Below are positions 25,545 to 34,869 of a stretch of DNA of 64,000 bases, piece after piece. The position numbers and the translations under genes were made by a program. Location: positions 620,001-684,000 of the forward strand of contig NZ_JAGFMD010000001.1 in NCBI RefSeq assembly GCF_017592825.1. The letters are read 5' to 3'. Within the stretch, counting starts at the first letter, position 1. Each line of letters opens with the position of its first letter. A model generated the notes under the pieces. It did not search any database and was not told where the DNA came from. It saw nothing but the letters and a program-made list of their open reading frames with translations. The stretch is from Roseivirga sp. E12 (lineage in GTDB: Bacteria; Bacteroidota; Bacteroidia; Cytophagales; Cyclobacteriaceae).

Positions 25545-26832
25545 CAATTGCTTGAACTTCATCCAACACACGTAGCAAATTACCACTCCAAATCATTCCT
25601 ATCTCTTCTTCTGAATAACCTCTTTTCACAAGTTCAAGGGTTACATTGAAGGTCTCAGAAGCATCATTCCAGCCTTCAACTCCACCACCGCCATCGAAAT
25701 CAGAGCTAATTCCCACGTGCTTTAAACCAATCTTTTGTACCAGGTAATCAATATGGTCTACAAAATCTGAGACATTAACTGGTGGCGCTTCGCCATTGAT
25801 TGCAGCAGCGATACGCTCCTTATGCTTTTCCTGAAAGGCATTATATTCATCAAAGTAGGCTGTTCGTTCATTTCGGCTCATTGCCCTGAATAAACTTCCA
25901 GGCTTTATCTCGAAACCTTCTTCCTCTGCTATTGCCGCAATCACCTCACTAGACTTAGTGCGGTTGGCAGCGTTTTTCTCTGAGTTCAAATAACTTTTAA
26001 AAGCCACTGTCTGAATTACTCCACCATTTTCTTTGAGCATCATTAGCTGTTCGTCATCTAGGTTTCGGCTTACATCATTCATGGCTCTAGCCGCAGAATG
26101 AGAAGCAATTACAGGTGCTTTTGAAAGCTTCATAGTTTCCATGTTGGCCACTTTAGAAGGGTGAGAAAGGTCAATCATTATCCCCCATTTGTTCATCTCA
26201 GCAATCACCTCTCGGCCGAGATCACTTAATCCGTTGTGCAACCAAACATCATCTCTTTCTCCTGTGTTAGAATCACTTAACTGGCTATGACCATTGTGAG
26301 AAAGTGACATATAACGAGCACCACGTTCTTGGAATTCCTTCACTCTTCCGATGTCTTTACCCACTGGGTAACCATTCTCAATTCCGATCATGGCAATTTT
26401 CTTTCCTGCAGCATTAATTCTTCGCACATCATCAGAATTGTAGGCTATTTCAATTCTGTCTGGTGCTATTTCTTCTGCCAATCTATGAATGGCTTTAAAC
26501 TTGTCATCTGCATTAGCATAGGCACGATCAAATCCTTCATCTGTCAAGTCTCCCTGTCCTGTATAAACTATAAACCAAGCTACGTCTAGACCACCCTCTT
26601 CCATATTAGGGAGGTTCACTTGCGTAGGGAGTTTCTTTGTATAATTATTGTCCTCCGTAAAATTGTTGGTATTAATATCGTCATGTGTGTCTAGGGTGAT
26701 CACACGTTCGTGAATGCCTTGAGCATATTCCAATAGCTCTGCTTCAGTCATTTCTTCAACGGACTTTTGAGGCCGCTCACAAGCCGTGAAAATAAAAGCT
26801 AAGGCAACAAAAAAATAGGTTAGTCTCTTCAT
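25519..26832 (-). CDS. Membrane dipeptidase, peptidase family M19, lipoprotein
   Basis: A 437-residue lipoprotein (lipobox FIFTAC at about residue 18) of the renal dipeptidase family, zinc enzymes that cleave dipeptides. Metal-site motifs are seen in order: TLDTHDDIN, MIGIENGYPVG, IDLSHPSKVANMETMK, VIASHSAARAMNDVSRN and HVGISSDFDGGGG. It is probably attached to the envelope and involved in peptide use. It converges on the lodB-like gene with a 26-bp overlap of coding ends. Confidence 0.93.
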   Translation of the reverse strand: MKRLTYFFVALAFIFTACERPQKSVEEMTEAELLEYAQGIHERVITLDTHDDINTNNFTEDNNYTKKLPTQVNLPNMEEGGLDVAWFIVYTGQGDLTDEGFDRAYANADDKFKAIHRLAEEIAPDRIEIAYNSDDVRRINAAGKKIAMIGIENGYPVGKDIGRVKEFQERGARYMSLSHNGHSQLSDSNTGERDDVWLHNGLSDLGREVIAEMNKWGIMIDLSHPSKVANMETMKLSKAPVIASHSAARAMNDVSRNLDDEQLMMLKENGGVIQTVAFKSYLNSEKNAANRTKSSEVIAAIAEEEGFEIKPGSLFRAMSRNERTAYFDEYNAFQEKHKERIAAAINGEAPPVNVSDFVDHIDYLVQKIGLKHVGISSDFDGGGGVEGWNDASETFNVTLELVKRGYSEEEIGMIWSGNLLRVLDEVQAIAKEIQAGS

Positions 26833-26852
26833 GAGTAAGGTTGATTTATACT

Positions 26853-26860
26853 CAAACCTA
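26853..26860 (-). promoter_or_regulatory. -7 promoter box of the M19 dipeptidase gene
   Basis: The minus strand reads TAGGTTTG, a full match to TAnnTTTG, 20 nt before the ATG at 26832. A CTG in place of TTG lies about 20 bp further upstream. Confidence 0.5.
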
Positions 26861-26931
26861 AGTATGTTTTAATAAATCTACAGGCAGATTTATATGGGTG
26901 GGAGCTCATTATCCAGAAGAACTGTAATCTT

Positions 26932-27849
26932 CTATATAGTCCCATCAATAAAGATTGCTCGTTCTAATTTTTTCTTCGCAGGAGTTGATTGAACGATCGC
27001 CTTATTGATTACATAGTACGAATGACTTATACCAATAATCAATAGAAAAGTATTGTTCAAATCAGGTAACGTATTGCTTTCGTTGCGCAACGCCAAGAAG
27101 ATTTGAAACGCGTAGATCGTCATGGTTAAAATGGTAAATAAGAAGTTCTGGACTTTGGAAATATCAACCAGATCAAAATCTTTTACTTCTTCACCCCTAA
27201 AAATATCCACAAGTTCGGCATCCTCAATATTTATATTTCTGTACACTGCACCAATATTACTCCCTTTCTTTACTTTTTCTGTTTTGCCTTTTTTACTTGA
27301 GAAACTGAGGTCGACCAAATTCTCATAGGTAGTATTATTATACAGAACCTCTTCATATGTAGCGAATTCTTCATTGCCTGAGGTCATTCTTCGTGCATCA
27401 CTCCTGTTTGTTATTGAGGACTTTGCTTGATTGATAACGGGTGTAACCAATGCTGTGCCTGTACTAATACCCAATAGACCGAGAACATTAACCGGTATTT
27501 CTGAAAGCTGAGGCAACTGATCACAACATTTGTTTTCAAAAAAGTAAGACCAGAATACAGTAAAATTTTGACTGATATAGGCCGATAATATTATTACGGT
27601 CCAAGCTACAAGCTGCAATCGGGATAGACTGTATCTTCTTCTAGTTTTATCTATTAAGAAGCCACCGTTGGGTAGGCCGAGACCTTTGCTTATGGTAATA
27701 AGCATGAAAACAATAATTCCCATATTAGCGAACCAACCCATAACGCTATTATCCGCCCATTCATTGTGAGAGGAAAACAGCAAGCCAGAAAAGATCAGAA
27801 GCGCGACAGCAATGAGAATTCTCGATGAACTATTTATCTTCTTCATCAT
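26932..27849 (-). CDS. Multi-pass membrane protein, last gene of the dual-protease operon
   Basis: A 305-residue membrane protein with about six hydrophobic segments: about 10-28, 37-53, 75-95 and 120-138, then a soluble stretch of about 100 residues, then two more at about 240-285. A recognisable segment is SLSRLQLVAWTVIILSAYIS, followed by LLGISTGTALVTPVINQAK. I cannot name the family. The start overlaps the lipoprotein gene by 4 bp (ATGA type), so it is cotranslated with it. The position suggests it anchors or senses for the system. Confidence 0.75.
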   Translation of the reverse strand: MMKKINSSSRILIAVALLIFSGLLFSSHNEWADNSVMGWFANMGIIVFMLITISKGLGLPNGGFLIDKTRRRYSLSRLQLVAWTVIILSAYISQNFTVFWSYFFENKCCDQLPQLSEIPVNVLGLLGISTGTALVTPVINQAKSSITNRSDARRMTSGNEEFATYEEVLYNNTTYENLVDLSFSSKKGKTEKVKKGSNIGAVYRNINIEDAELVDIFRGEEVKDFDLVDISKVQNFLFTILTMTIYAFQIFLALRNESNTLPDLNNTFLLIIGISHSYYVINKAIVQSTPAKKKLERAIFIDGTI

Positions 27850-28388
27850 TTATTAACCGTTTTAAACAACTTAATAACTTGCAGATAACCAGAGTCAAAG
27901 TAGACTTGAAAAACAGCACCGTTCTTACCTTTAGTGTAGATAATGGTTTCATTATCTTGGTAAGCTCGTCTGTATCTACTGTCCAAAATCTTAACCGCTT
28001 CGACTTTAGTGAGCCCAAGTTTAAGTCCTGATGAACTTTCTCCTTTGTAGGTCTTTTGCAATATTACAGCATCTACGACTGCCGAATCTTTCGCTTCTTT
28101 TTCGGTTATAAGAGAAATGCCACAATCAAAATCTATCCATGTTTTGTAGATTCTGTCCTTATTATCATTAAAATGTTCTAGAGCTATCGGTTTCCCTAAA
28201 ATCTTAATTGCCTTATCGTAGGTAGTTTTTCCAGGTTCTATAGTGGAAGCATGCCCAAAGGGCTCGAATGTCATTGGAATAGCCTTGTCTGACCCCAATG
28301 GAATTAATGGTGGTTGTCCTTTTTTTTGACAGCTAGTCATTAAGCCAATAGTGACTAACATTAATAAGGCGTAGATAAACCTCCTCAT
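27846..28388 (-). CDS. Lipoprotein with BamE/SmpA-like repeats
   Basis: A 180-residue lipoprotein (lipobox LMTSC at about residue 20). Two segments have the BamE/SmpA-type pattern Gx(S/T)xxxAxxxLG: IEPGKTTYDKAIKILGKPIA and LKLGLTKVEAVKILDSRYRR. BamE-like domains bind envelope proteins. It overlaps both neighbouring genes by 4 bp and thus lies in the middle of the operon led by the S8-S1 protease. It probably sits in the outer or inner membrane facing the periplasm. Confidence 0.75.
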   Translation of the reverse strand: MRRFIYALLMLVTIGLMTSCQKKGQPPLIPLGSDKAIPMTFEPFGHASTIEPGKTTYDKAIKILGKPIALEHFNDNKDRIYKTWIDFDCGISLITEKEAKDSAVVDAVILQKTYKGESSSGLKLGLTKVEAVKILDSRYRRAYQDNETIIYTKGKNGAVFQVYFDSGYLQVIKLFKTVNK

Positions 28389-30268
28389 TTGATCAGTTCG
28401 CTAAACGCCCCTGGGGAAATTGATATTCCTACAAAAAATTTGGGTATATAGATTCTATCTGCATTATCTCTTAGGTAATCCAAGGTTGCATCTAAACCTA
28501 CAGGAAAAGTCCCATCTCTAGGAGTAGCTTGAAAAGATAAGCCCGCAGTAAGGCTGACCCCATTGTCAAGAGCAAAACCCAAACCTGTATAGATACTTTC
28601 CAGAGGATCTTGTGTTAGCCGTAGACCTCCGGTAATAGATATTCTTTTTTGGATTGGAATTTTAGAACCTTTTTTAAAAAATGAATCAAATCGATCCAGA
28701 TCTCGTCCACCAGGATAAAACTCTATTAATGCATAAGCATTGGCCTTAATCTCTTCTCTCCTCGTATCTTCCGGGTCTTGTATGGTTAAAATTTGAGTGT
28801 CATTTACAGGATCATCTGCAAGTAAAAAATCTTTCCGATCTAAATTAGCGCCAGAAACCCCTATTCTTAGCTGAAAGTAAGCTACTTCATGAATTTCATG
28901 TGTAATGTCTTCATAAGACTCATGGCTAAGCGTAATCGAACTAGGAGGATTTACTTTTTCAGGTCGTACCAGCACAAAGGATACCTGAATTTCATCAGCC
29001 TCAGGTTCTTCCAATACTTTTATGTCTTCCGCCTTGGTTCCTTTATCCACTTGGCTCTCAAGGTTTAGTGTTACTTCCGCAGGATTCGTACTAATTCCCA
29101 AGGTTTTAGTAAGCTGTAATAGATTGACTGCAGAAGTCGAAAAAGCACTTTTCTTATTTTTAATAGTCACTTTTGTATTGGCTATGTCTTCTTCCCCTCC
29201 TAATATCACAACAAGAAATTCTTTGGTATCCAATAAATAGTCAGAATATTCGACTTTTCGGGGTCTTCTTCCCTGATGCAAAAGCAAACTATTCGTCCCT
29301 TGTTTTTCTACGAATTGATTAAATGTTGCTAAATACGAATTTGTAACCTCTTCCAATTCTTTCTCCAACTGTTGCTTTCGATTGAGCACATATTGTGTCA
29401 AATTGTCCCATTGTAAGTTGCTTGAAATGATAACGTCAAGTTTCTTGTGTAATTCAGCGGCTTTGTTCCTTAAAATTTCAACAGAATCATTTTGATCCTT
29501 GTCTTTTTCCTTTAATAATTTGCTGATTTCATCTGTAGTTTGAGAAAGTGCCGTCTCTAATTTCTTATATTCCTTCTTGTCTTTACTTGAAAGTAATTTT
29601 AAAGCAGACTCGATGCTCAAAGTACCAGCATTTCCTATAATTAAACCCTCTGTAATAGCAGGCAGTTGGCTTGATTTCGGATTTGTGTCAACTTTTAATA
29701 CTTTGTTATAGTTATCGATTTGTGCACTTTGAGTTTCGAGATCATATGCTAGTAGAGGTGCGTAAAGAAGGTTACTTGCCTTTGATGATATCTTCTCTAA
29801 ATCCTCATAATGTCTCTTCAGGTTATTGATGCTTTCTGCTAGTTTTTGAGCCTTTTCTTGTAGGGACTTTCTCTTTTCTAAGTCTTCCTGTTTCAGTTTT
29901 GCCACATCCAAAGGATGGTTAAGGAAGAGAATACCTATGTTGTCTTTGAACTCAAGGTTATTGTTGGTAAAAGAGAGATTTTTGTTTATCCATTCTCCTA
30001 TCTCACCTAAAGTATTATCATCTCTCTGTCCATACCTATTATTAACCAATTCGATTAGTCTTTCTACGTGATACTTAGAGCTAATAGGTTGCTTATCTTT
30101 TTCAACGTTATTCTTGAATTCTTCCACTTTTAGGAAGTCGGTAATTTTGACTTTCACTGCCTTCTTAATGTCCTCTTGGGCGAATATTTTTACGTTTTGT
30201 GAAAAAATAAGTATCGTCAAAAGCAAAGACATTCTGTGTATGATTCTGAGTGATTTCATGATTTCCAT
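28385..30268 (-). CDS. Exported coiled-coil protein of unknown function
   Basis: The 627-residue product begins with a signal peptide (HRMSLLLTILIFSQNVKIFA, then QED). Residues about 110-340 contain long charged coiled coils (LEKRKSLQEKAQKLAESINN; RKQQLEKELEEVTNSY). The C-terminal part is richer in beta-type sequence (SITGGLRLT, GLGFALDNGVSLTAGLSFQA, YIPKFFVGISISPG), which would fit an outer-membrane or surface domain, an inference. It overlaps the protease gene by 13 bp and the lipoprotein gene by 4 bp. I do not recognise the family. Confidence 0.75.
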   Translation of the reverse strand: MEIMKSLRIIHRMSLLLTILIFSQNVKIFAQEDIKKAVKVKITDFLKVEEFKNNVEKDKQPISSKYHVERLIELVNNRYGQRDDNTLGEIGEWINKNLSFTNNNLEFKDNIGILFLNHPLDVAKLKQEDLEKRKSLQEKAQKLAESINNLKRHYEDLEKISSKASNLLYAPLLAYDLETQSAQIDNYNKVLKVDTNPKSSQLPAITEGLIIGNAGTLSIESALKLLSSKDKKEYKKLETALSQTTDEISKLLKEKDKDQNDSVEILRNKAAELHKKLDVIISSNLQWDNLTQYVLNRKQQLEKELEEVTNSYLATFNQFVEKQGTNSLLLHQGRRPRKVEYSDYLLDTKEFLVVILGGEEDIANTKVTIKNKKSAFSTSAVNLLQLTKTLGISTNPAEVTLNLESQVDKGTKAEDIKVLEEPEADEIQVSFVLVRPEKVNPPSSITLSHESYEDITHEIHEVAYFQLRIGVSGANLDRKDFLLADDPVNDTQILTIQDPEDTRREEIKANAYALIEFYPGGRDLDRFDSFFKKGSKIPIQKRISITGGLRLTQDPLESIYTGLGFALDNGVSLTAGLSFQATPRDGTFPVGLDATLDYLRDNADRIYIPKFFVGISISPGAFSELIK

Positions 30269-32814
30269 TTTTTTATAAATTCAAATACTTCTTTATCAAT
30301 TCGTCTTGCCTGATTAAAGCTGCCTGGCGCTCGGCTGTGAATTCCTACCACATAGTGATTACCCTCTCTATTACTTACAAAAACAGGCCCACCACTCATG
30401 CCCTTTTCTGTGTCAAGTCTGTAGTTAAAATGGGACTCTTCTACAGTATTAATATTGCCGCTAGTGAAGACTAGCTGGTCTCCAGCTAAATCCCCATAAA
30501 AAGGATATCCGGCAAGGTTGAACTTAAATTCTTCTAATTTTGAGGCATTAGGAATCATCGCATAACCGAAATAGCCAATCTCTTTTCCGAGCGGCTTATC
30601 AAGCGTAAGCATTGCAAAGTCATATTTTAATGGTGTCTTTTTTAAAGTCCATTCTTGAGGGTATTTCATATCCTTGACTCCCGACTCCCCAACAGCATTA
30701 CCTTTTTTAGGATCATAACCCGCATAAACTTTGACATAAGACGCTTGTTCTTCCAAATAAACATTGTGTGCTGCGGTTAGCACGGTCTGTGGACCAATTA
30801 GGCAACCAGAACCATAATACGTTTTCCCCTTGATAGTCATGACTAATCGACAAAGAGCCCTCCAAGGAGAAATAGTACTATCGTTTATTGGAGTCCAGTC
30901 TATGCTATCTCGAATAGCGTTTATCCTAGATGGCCCTCTAGACCAATCTGTATTACCAGCTCTTTCATCCGATCGCTTTGCCCCTTCTTCAATCTTGATG
31001 TTTGGATAGAGCTGGTTTAGAGAATCCTGTAAGTTTAGCATTTGATACCCCAGTTGGCCATTCCAGTCTGAATTTTGATCAAAGAGAAGGTTTCTTATCT
31101 CTTGATTAGTCAAACTATTGTTAGAAGCTTGCATGAGAACCGCAACAGCACCTGCCACATGTGGTGCAGCCATGCTAGTACCACTCATTTTCACAAGTCC
31201 TTGGGTGGTAGCTTGAGCTGCCTTAATTCCGGAATTATTGAGAAATTCTCCAGGTGCCGATATCTCAGGTTTGTTCGAACCGACTCTTGTAGGCCCTTCT
31301 GAAGTAAAATTAGAGGGCGTTGCCGCCACACCTGAAAGATAAGAACCCACTACAATAGTTTGTTCGCCTGTGGCGATTGAACCCAAAGTACAACGTTCAT
31401 CTTGGTCTTGTCTCGAGAAAGCAGATTGATGAAACCAATTATCTCGTTCTATCCAGGCATGATAACCAATGTTTTTATTAGCTGTATTTTCTAATAATAC
31501 CTGCCAAAGACCTTTTGGAAGTTCTGGTTTGTCATGATAGAGTATAATATTGACAAGGTTTGCACCATTGTTAGGATCTTTTTCTCGATGAATAATTCTT
31601 CCTACAAGCTCGCCTTCCAGACTGAAAAGTAAGTTCTTGCCCAATTTTACCTTTTTCGTTTTGGTACCATTGGGATCTACTAAAGAAACTGTGAGAGCTT
31701 GATCTGAATATCCATTACCATACCAAATCTCAATTTCATTTTCAGTTTTATCATCAGAATTGATTTCCCATTGTAAGGTCTTGCTTTCTGCTGATGAAAC
31801 GAGCCCGCTGGCATGGACACCAAGCTCTCTACTGTTTCCAGCTGAAATTATGATGGCTTTGTCTTTTGAGTAACTAAGGTAGTGGTCAAAGGCTTGCTCA
31901 ACCAAAGTTGTACCATCGTGAGGGCCACCATAGGTACCCATGCTAATATTGATTACAGCCTTCTTACAATGCTTATCTGCGTATTGAAAGATATAATCTA
32001 CAGCTTCCAACAAGTTGGCTGAATTTCCAAAAGTTCCTAAATCCTCTCTATAATCATATGTATTTACATCAACGAAAACGATGTCAGCATTCGGTGCTAC
32101 GCCAGGTGAACCAATTTTACCATTACCCGCGGCAATATCTGTTACATGAGTACCATGCTCTATATCAGAAGTCTGACTTTGGGTTCGCGGATCATATGCG
32201 AGTTCTAAATAAGGGTCATCAGTATTTAGAGCTTCATTTATTTCTGTTTCCTTAAACTCTCTCCCATAATTATAAGGAGAAGGACTTTTTAAATTTCTGC
32301 CTCCAAACTGGTCCCATAAACGTTTAATTCTGGTTGTTCCGTCTGAGTTGAGAAAGTTACTGTGGGCAAAATCAATCCAAGAATCTATTACACCAACGAC
32401 AACTCCACTACCATCAAGGTCTTGTTTCAAGTGATCTGAAAAATGAGAAATATCGATTTTTCCAGCTTTAGACTTTCTAACCGAATAATGCAGGTTTGCA
32501 TGAATCCTTCTTGTCGCTTTCAGGCTTATGACGGCTGGATGCTGACGTAAATCGCTGATTTTTTTATCCGGAATAACACCTGTTAGGATATCGCCTATTT
32601 GGACGATTCTTTTAAAGTAAGCAGGTAGAGATTCAGCTTTGGCATCAATTTTCAAGATGACTCTGATAAACCTCTTTTCTTTGCTTGACTCAACAGAAAG
32701 CGTTTCCGGCTTTAAGGGTAGGTTATGCTTTAGTCTTAGTTCGATTTCCTGCAATCCGGGATCAAGTGCTTTGCCTTTGATTGGTGTACCTTTGTAGTAA
32801 TCCTGTTTTGACAT
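30256..32814 (-). CDS. Fusion of subtilisin-like (S8) and trypsin-like (S1) proteases
   Basis: An 852-residue protein with two complete catalytic triads. Residues about 45-105 resemble an I9-type propeptide (RFIRVILKID...). The subtilisin domain has Asp144 (GVVVGVIDSW), His220 (DIEHGTHVTDIAAG), oxyanion Asn327 (SAGNS) and Ser547 (SGTSMAAPHVAGA), with an insert at about 345-460. The trypsin/V8-like domain from about 645 has His683 (LTAAHNVY), Asp732 (KYDFAMLTL) and Ser807 (KGMSGGPVFV). No signal peptide is seen, so the protein may be cytoplasmic or leave by another route. It is the first gene of a four-gene overlapping operon with envelope proteins. Confidence 0.9.
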   Translation of the reverse strand: MSKQDYYKGTPIKGKALDPGLQEIELRLKHNLPLKPETLSVESSKEKRFIRVILKIDAKAESLPAYFKRIVQIGDILTGVIPDKKISDLRQHPAVISLKATRRIHANLHYSVRKSKAGKIDISHFSDHLKQDLDGSGVVVGVIDSWIDFAHSNFLNSDGTTRIKRLWDQFGGRNLKSPSPYNYGREFKETEINEALNTDDPYLELAYDPRTQSQTSDIEHGTHVTDIAAGNGKIGSPGVAPNADIVFVDVNTYDYREDLGTFGNSANLLEAVDYIFQYADKHCKKAVINISMGTYGGPHDGTTLVEQAFDHYLSYSKDKAIIISAGNSRELGVHASGLVSSAESKTLQWEINSDDKTENEIEIWYGNGYSDQALTVSLVDPNGTKTKKVKLGKNLLFSLEGELVGRIIHREKDPNNGANLVNIILYHDKPELPKGLWQVLLENTANKNIGYHAWIERDNWFHQSAFSRQDQDERCTLGSIATGEQTIVVGSYLSGVAATPSNFTSEGPTRVGSNKPEISAPGEFLNNSGIKAAQATTQGLVKMSGTSMAAPHVAGAVAVLMQASNNSLTNQEIRNLLFDQNSDWNGQLGYQMLNLQDSLNQLYPNIKIEEGAKRSDERAGNTDWSRGPSRINAIRDSIDWTPINDSTISPWRALCRLVMTIKGKTYYGSGCLIGPQTVLTAAHNVYLEEQASYVKVYAGYDPKKGNAVGESGVKDMKYPQEWTLKKTPLKYDFAMLTLDKPLGKEIGYFGYAMIPNASKLEEFKFNLAGYPFYGDLAGDQLVFTSGNINTVEESHFNYRLDTEKGMSGGPVFVSNREGNHYVVGIHSRAPGSFNQARRIDKEVFEFIKKWKS

Positions 32815-32970
32815 TTGCTTCAGTTTGAATCAGTTAAAATGCCATAAAGCACTTCTTAGAACTAAAGCTATTCAATGCATCAGTTGCTTTTAATCAAAAA
32901 CAGATTTCGGTAGAATTGACTTAGAACACGGTTATCTATGTAAGTATTTGAATAATCCTCAAACAGGGGT

Positions 32971-33651
32971 TCAGGTTACTTTGTTAGTAATTGATTCGTA
33001 TTTCATAACCTTATGGAAACCTATAGAAAAAATAATATAGGCCGCAATGTTAGGCACATTATGCATAAACCACAGTTGTTCTGCTATAGGTGTATTGCTT
33101 ATTAGGAGTATGATGAATGTCGGAAGACAATAGACTAAGATTGCTGTGACAAACCAAAATCCTGACATATTTCTAATTTGAAATTCGTTTTCAGCTAAGT
33201 GTAATACGGCATAAGCGGACATAAAAGTGCAAACGATTCGGTACAATGCTGGAAAAATATTGAAGGACTCAGCCCCTAAAAAAACTATAGGCCCAAGAAA
33301 ATTTTCCAAAATTAGCCACAAGGGTAACGTTAAAAAAATAGCCCATTTCGTATATAGCTTTAGCTTTTGGCTATTAGTCGATTGTCCGATTAACCAAAAG
33401 AAAAACATAGCTTCAATAATTGGATATTTCGTATATATATCACCTACGGCTTGCATCTCGGAATCATCAAGTCCAATGTTTTTAGCAACGAGAACGCCCA
33501 AATCTGCCAAAAAACCTATGGCCAAGAAAGCACAAAAACACCAGAATAGTTTACTGGTGTTCTTTGTTAATACTTTCATATTGAACGAAAGCGGAATAAG
33601 AATTGTAAATGTAGAAACGACATTAAACAATTCTTGATGAGTTGATGTCAT
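32971..33651 (-). CDS. Multi-pass membrane protein of unknown function
   Basis: A 226-residue, very hydrophobic protein with about seven predicted transmembrane helices (for example FWCFCAFLAIGFLADLGVLV and GFWFVTAILVYCLPTFIILL). Such all-helical modules occur as sensor parts of Bacteroidota kinases, but no kinase or other domain is attached here. It follows the 271-residue protein gene by 27 bp on the same strand, and the protease operon begins 156 bp further on. Function unknown. Confidence 0.75.
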   Translation of the reverse strand: MTSTHQELFNVVSTFTILIPLSFNMKVLTKNTSKLFWCFCAFLAIGFLADLGVLVAKNIGLDDSEMQAVGDIYTKYPIIEAMFFFWLIGQSTNSQKLKLYTKWAIFLTLPLWLILENFLGPIVFLGAESFNIFPALYRIVCTFMSAYAVLHLAENEFQIRNMSGFWFVTAILVYCLPTFIILLISNTPIAEQLWFMHNVPNIAAYIIFSIGFHKVMKYESITNKVT

Positions 33652-33678
33652 ATTCTAAAATACACATTTCCTTAAGAT

Positions 33679-34494
33679 TCAACTCGTAGTCGGTGGTGGC
33701 CACGAGGTTTGAAGAATTGAAGGTCCATCTAGGGTAGAGCCAGAATTGGTTAGGTAATCCTCCAAATCTATTACGTTTGGTTTCAAGTTGTTCCCATGAT
33801 TGTCTACGCCAAAAAGAATGATTCTAATTTTGTTTTCATTGAGATCTTCATCATAACCGAAATAATATCTTATATACTTTACCTCTTGAGTAAAAAAATC
33901 TGTTACATCTTGGCTTAATTGGTCTTCGAACAACCCATATGGTTTAGTTGCATTACTAGGTTCAATAGAAGCAATTCTTGATTTATACTCTGCAACCAAT
34001 TTTCTCAGCCCTGAATCAGGCTGACCTCTATCAATACGATCTCTAAACTGACTGACAATCGGCCTCTGTTGTTCTAACCATGCTTTAATGTTACCGTGTT
34101 TATCCTTATCATACATGATAACATCGAATGGTCTAGCCAAAATTTGGTGGTCAATGTCCTGATCTGTAACTGTTAAGTTGACGTTATCATTTACTTCAAT
34201 TGCAGCAATTATATGTTCAACTATCATTCCTTGCTGAGGAACCAAGGCCATCCAACACATTAGCCCTTGATAGGTCACTTGGTTGTTAGAGGCGACATAC
34301 CTATTGGTCAAAGCTTGGTCTCTTTCTGATTGCATTTGCTCAAGTTGCTTTTTGATGAGGTCAACCTTCATCGTTCCTCCAATAGAATTCATTATTGAAG
34401 GATCTTCAGTATCTAACTTAAATTTGTCAACATACGCTTGTATGTATTTGACGGCATCGTCAAATGTGATTCTAAAATTTTTCTGTGCACTCAT
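33679..34494 (-). CDS. Soluble protein of unknown function
   Basis: A 271-residue protein without signal peptide or membrane segment (MSAQKNFRITFDDAVKYIQA). The N-terminal half is helical and charged, the C-terminal part has beta-type segments (KIRIILFGVDNHGNNL). It ends in a Pro/Thr tail. An in-frame start at 34545 would overlap the 82-residue gene. I use the ATG at 34494, which leaves a 25-bp gap. No known domain is recognised. It is probably in one transcription unit with the 82-residue gene and the membrane protein gene. Confidence 0.7.
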   Translation of the reverse strand: MSAQKNFRITFDDAVKYIQAYVDKFKLDTEDPSIMNSIGGTMKVDLIKKQLEQMQSERDQALTNRYVASNNQVTYQGLMCWMALVPQQGMIVEHIIAAIEVNDNVNLTVTDQDIDHQILARPFDVIMYDKDKHGNIKAWLEQQRPIVSQFRDRIDRGQPDSGLRKLVAEYKSRIASIEPSNATKPYGLFEDQLSQDVTDFFTQEVKYIRYYFGYDEDLNENKIRIILFGVDNHGNNLKPNVIDLEDYLTNSGSTLDGPSILQTSWPPPTTS

Positions 34495-34519
34495 ATAAAT
34501 AATTATTTGATTGTTGTCT

Positions 34520-34768
34520 TTAAAATTTATGACACCCACTTTCATTTTCTTCTATCAGCAGTTTCGTCAACTGGAAAGAGGCAAAGGCAGGCGAAGAAAT
34601 ACTTACAGTAAAAGAGGTGCCTATTTTCCCTTTTATTCTCCAACTTACATTATGTGAACCCTTGGATATTTCTAATGAAACCTTACCATTATTCTGTAAG
34701 ACTAGTTTATCGTCAATTTCTAATTCCAAGATTCCATCTTCAACGAATGTGCTGGCTTCAAATTTCAT
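34520..34768 (-). CDS. 82-residue beta-rich protein of unknown function
   Basis: A short protein made of alternating hydrophobic and polar residues (FVEDGILELEIDDKLVLQNN, HNVSWRIKGKIGTSFTVSIS) consistent with a small beta-sandwich. No signal peptide is seen. It is the first gene after the LytTR regulator gene, from which 101 bp separate it. A near-palindrome at 34772-34798 lies directly before its ATG and may control it. Function unknown. Confidence 0.6.
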   Translation of the reverse strand: MKFEASTFVEDGILELEIDDKLVLQNNGKVSLEISKGSHNVSWRIKGKIGTSFTVSISSPAFASFQLTKLLIEENESGCHKF

Positions 34769-34771
34769 TTG

Positions 34772-34798
34772 CTACGTTTCATGCATGAATTTACGTAG
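34772..34798. promoter_or_regulatory. Inverted repeat before the 82-residue gene
   Basis: CTACGT (34772-34777) and ACGTAG (34793-34798) are perfect arms around an inner dyad TCATGCATGA. The site ends 4 bp before the start codon at 34768 on the minus strand. It could be the operator of the genes downstream. Confidence 0.35.
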
Positions 34799-34869
34799 AC
34801 TAAAGCCTGTTGATATGAGTTATTAGGAAATGGTTGAAATCACTTTGAATCTGGTAACCCTGATAAAGC

